A stretch of DNA of 7,758 bases, from the NCBI GenBank assembly GCA_029983705.1, contig JASBYZ010000070.1:1-7758 (forward strand). Direction: 5' to 3'. The stretch comes from Coriobacteriales bacterium (lineage in GTDB: Bacteria; Actinomycetota; Coriobacteriia; Coriobacteriales; JAEZZM01). The position numbers and the translations under genes were made by a program. The first letter of the stretch is position 1. The number at the start of each line of letters is the position of its first letter. The notes beneath the pieces are model-generated. The model saw nothing but the letters and a program-made list of their open reading frames with translations. It was not told the origin of the DNA and searched no databases. Of this stretch, positions 6,912 to 7,758 are shown piece after piece.

Positions 6912-7661
6912 ATGAAAATTTTAGTTCCAGTTAAAATCGTTTTGGAAAGTGAAGACATCCAAATTAAAGGAGATAGGAGTCTAGATTTTTCAAAGGCGAA
7001 ACCAAAACTGTCAGATTATGACTGCAATGCTTTAGAAATTGCTGCTCAAATTGGCGATAATGGTGTATACGCTTTATCAGTCGGTGGAGAAGCCCTTAAA
7101 GATTCTAAAGTGAAGAAAAATATTTTGTCACGTGGAGTTGATGAATTATTTTTAACATGCGATAGCGCATACGAAGACCTAGATGCTTATCAAACTGCCC
7201 AAGCCCTTGCAAAGCTCGTAGAAGAGGCGGGCGAATATGATTTGATTATTTTGGGGGATGGGTCAGCAGACCGCATGGCTCAACAGGTTGATGTGCAGCT
7301 TGCATATGCACTTAATTTACCAATAGTTACTGCAGTTTCTCATATTGAAGTTGAAGGTTCTAAGCTTAAGCTTACAAGAATTCTAGAGGATAGCATACAA
7401 AATATTGAAGTTGAAACTCCTGCAATAATCTCGATTGTGCCAGATATTGCAGAGCCACGTATTGCTGGAATGAAAGATATTCTTGCTGCAGGTAAGAAGC
7501 CTATGCATGAAGTGACAACAGAACTTGAAGCTACTCAAAGCGCTGAGACCGTATCAAATCTTGCGCCTGAACAAGTACAAAGACAACAAAATATTAAAGA
7601 TGCTTCTGATGAGTCTATCGCTGAGTTTGCCCAGGCACTCAAGCAAGCTGCAAATCTTTAG
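6912..7661 (+). CDS. Electron transfer flavoprotein beta subunit, FixA-like
   Basis: This is the beta subunit of an ETF heterodimer that would carry electrons to the acyl-CoA dehydrogenase(s) encoded upstream; the FAD is normally held mainly by the alpha subunit. The 249 residues fit the family. Visible marks are MKILVPVKIV (1-10), SLDFSKAKPKLSDYDCNALE (23-42), ALSVGG (54-59), LSRGVDEL (72-79), the nucleotide-binding segment GDGSADRMAQQV (115-126), and EPRIAGMKDILAAGKKP (181-197), which includes the ETF-beta signature and the region expected to dock the dehydrogenase. Residues 23-42 and 115-126 resemble E. coli FixA as I remember it, so this looks like the Fix/Ydi branch. The ribosome site AGGAGA overlaps the TAG of ACD2, 8 bases ahead of the ATG, which points to coupled translation. 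Whether the ETF bifurcates electrons cannot be judged from beta alone. Confidence 0.9.
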   Translation: MKILVPVKIVLESEDIQIKGDRSLDFSKAKPKLSDYDCNALEIAAQIGDNGVYALSVGGEALKDSKVKKNILSRGVDELFLTCDSAYEDLDAYQTAQALAKLVEEAGEYDLIILGDGSADRMAQQVDVQLAYALNLPIVTAVSHIEVEGSKLKLTRILEDSIQNIEVETPAIISIVPDIAEPRIAGMKDILAAGKKPMHEVTTELEATQSAETVSNLAPEQVQRQQNIKDASDESIAEFAQALKQAANL

Positions 7662-7671
7662 TAGCAAGTTT

Positions 7672-7678
7672 GAAAGGA
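7672..7678 (+). promoter_or_regulatory. Ribosome-binding site for the gene at the right edge
   Basis: GAAAGGA lies 10 bases ahead of the ATG at 7689 and 10 bases after the ETF-beta stop codon. It supports the start of the cut-off gene. Confidence 0.6.
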
Positions 7679-7688
7679 TATTACTTAT

Positions 7689-7758
7689 ATGAAAACGATT
7701 GTTATTGCACAAACTTACAATGGGGCTCAAGCATTATGTTCAGGGCTTAGAGAAATTT
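7689..7758 (+). CDS. Probable electron transfer flavoprotein alpha subunit, 3'-truncated (FixB-like)
   Basis: Only the first 23 codons are inside the window: a hydrophobic first strand MKTIVIAQ followed by NGAQALCSGLRE (residues 11-22), open to the window edge. The position 27 bases after ETF beta, the good ribosome-binding site and the strand-turn-helix start fit the ETF alpha subunit, which binds FAD and is almost always encoded next to beta. The NGAQAL stretch recalls E. coli FixB as I remember it. The fragment is too short for proof by sequence alone, so the call rests mostly on gene order. Confidence 0.7.
   Translation, partial: MKTIVIAQTYNGAQALCSGLREI

Overview
The window is one dense run of eight co-directional (+ strand) genes that together look like an anaerobic 2-hydroxyacyl-CoA dehydration and enoyl-CoA reduction module. 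In order they encode: the 2-hydroxyacyl-CoA dehydratase alpha subunit (5' end cut off by the window), the dehydratase beta subunit, a CaiA-like acyl-CoA dehydrogenase (ACD1), the ATP-dependent [4Fe-4S] activator of the dehydratase, an AMP-forming acyl-CoA ligase, a second and divergent acyl-CoA dehydrogenase (ACD2), an electron-transfer flavoprotein beta subunit of FixA type, and the first 23 codons of what is probably the ETF alpha subunit.

How the genes would work together (inference from family knowledge): a 2-hydroxy or 2-enoic acid is activated to its CoA thioester by the ligase, or by a CoA-transferase that may lie outside the window. The oxygen-sensitive dehydratase, fired by one ATP-driven electron from the activator, removes water to give a 2-enoyl-CoA. 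ACD1, perhaps with ACD2, then works with the ETF to reduce the enoyl-CoA to a saturated acyl-CoA. This is the logic of the Had (leucine to isocaproate) and Fld (aromatic amino acids to arylpropionates) Stickland reductive branches. The parts here differ in that the dehydrogenase, ligase and ETF most resemble the Cai/Fix (carnitine to gamma-butyrobetaine) proteins. The physiological substrate cannot be read from the sequence.

The organism is most likely a strict anaerobe, since the activator and dehydratase families are oxygen-sensitive. It has moderately low GC and clear Shine-Dalgarno sites. Clostridia, Negativicutes or Coriobacteriia would all fit, and I cannot decide between them.

Layout: intergenic gaps are 1 to 57 bases, apart from a 26-base overlap between activator and ligase, so at least 3381-7758 and probably the whole window is one transcription unit. 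The only notable non-coding structure is a perfect 12-bp hairpin without a U-tract (2150-2176), between the dehydratase genes and ACD1. No RNA genes, mobile elements, CRISPR arrays or convincing promoters were seen. The most interesting point is that ACD2 lacks a glutamate at both positions where acyl-CoA dehydrogenases carry their catalytic base and has changes in the FAD-contact segment, while ACD1 keeps one of those glutamates.
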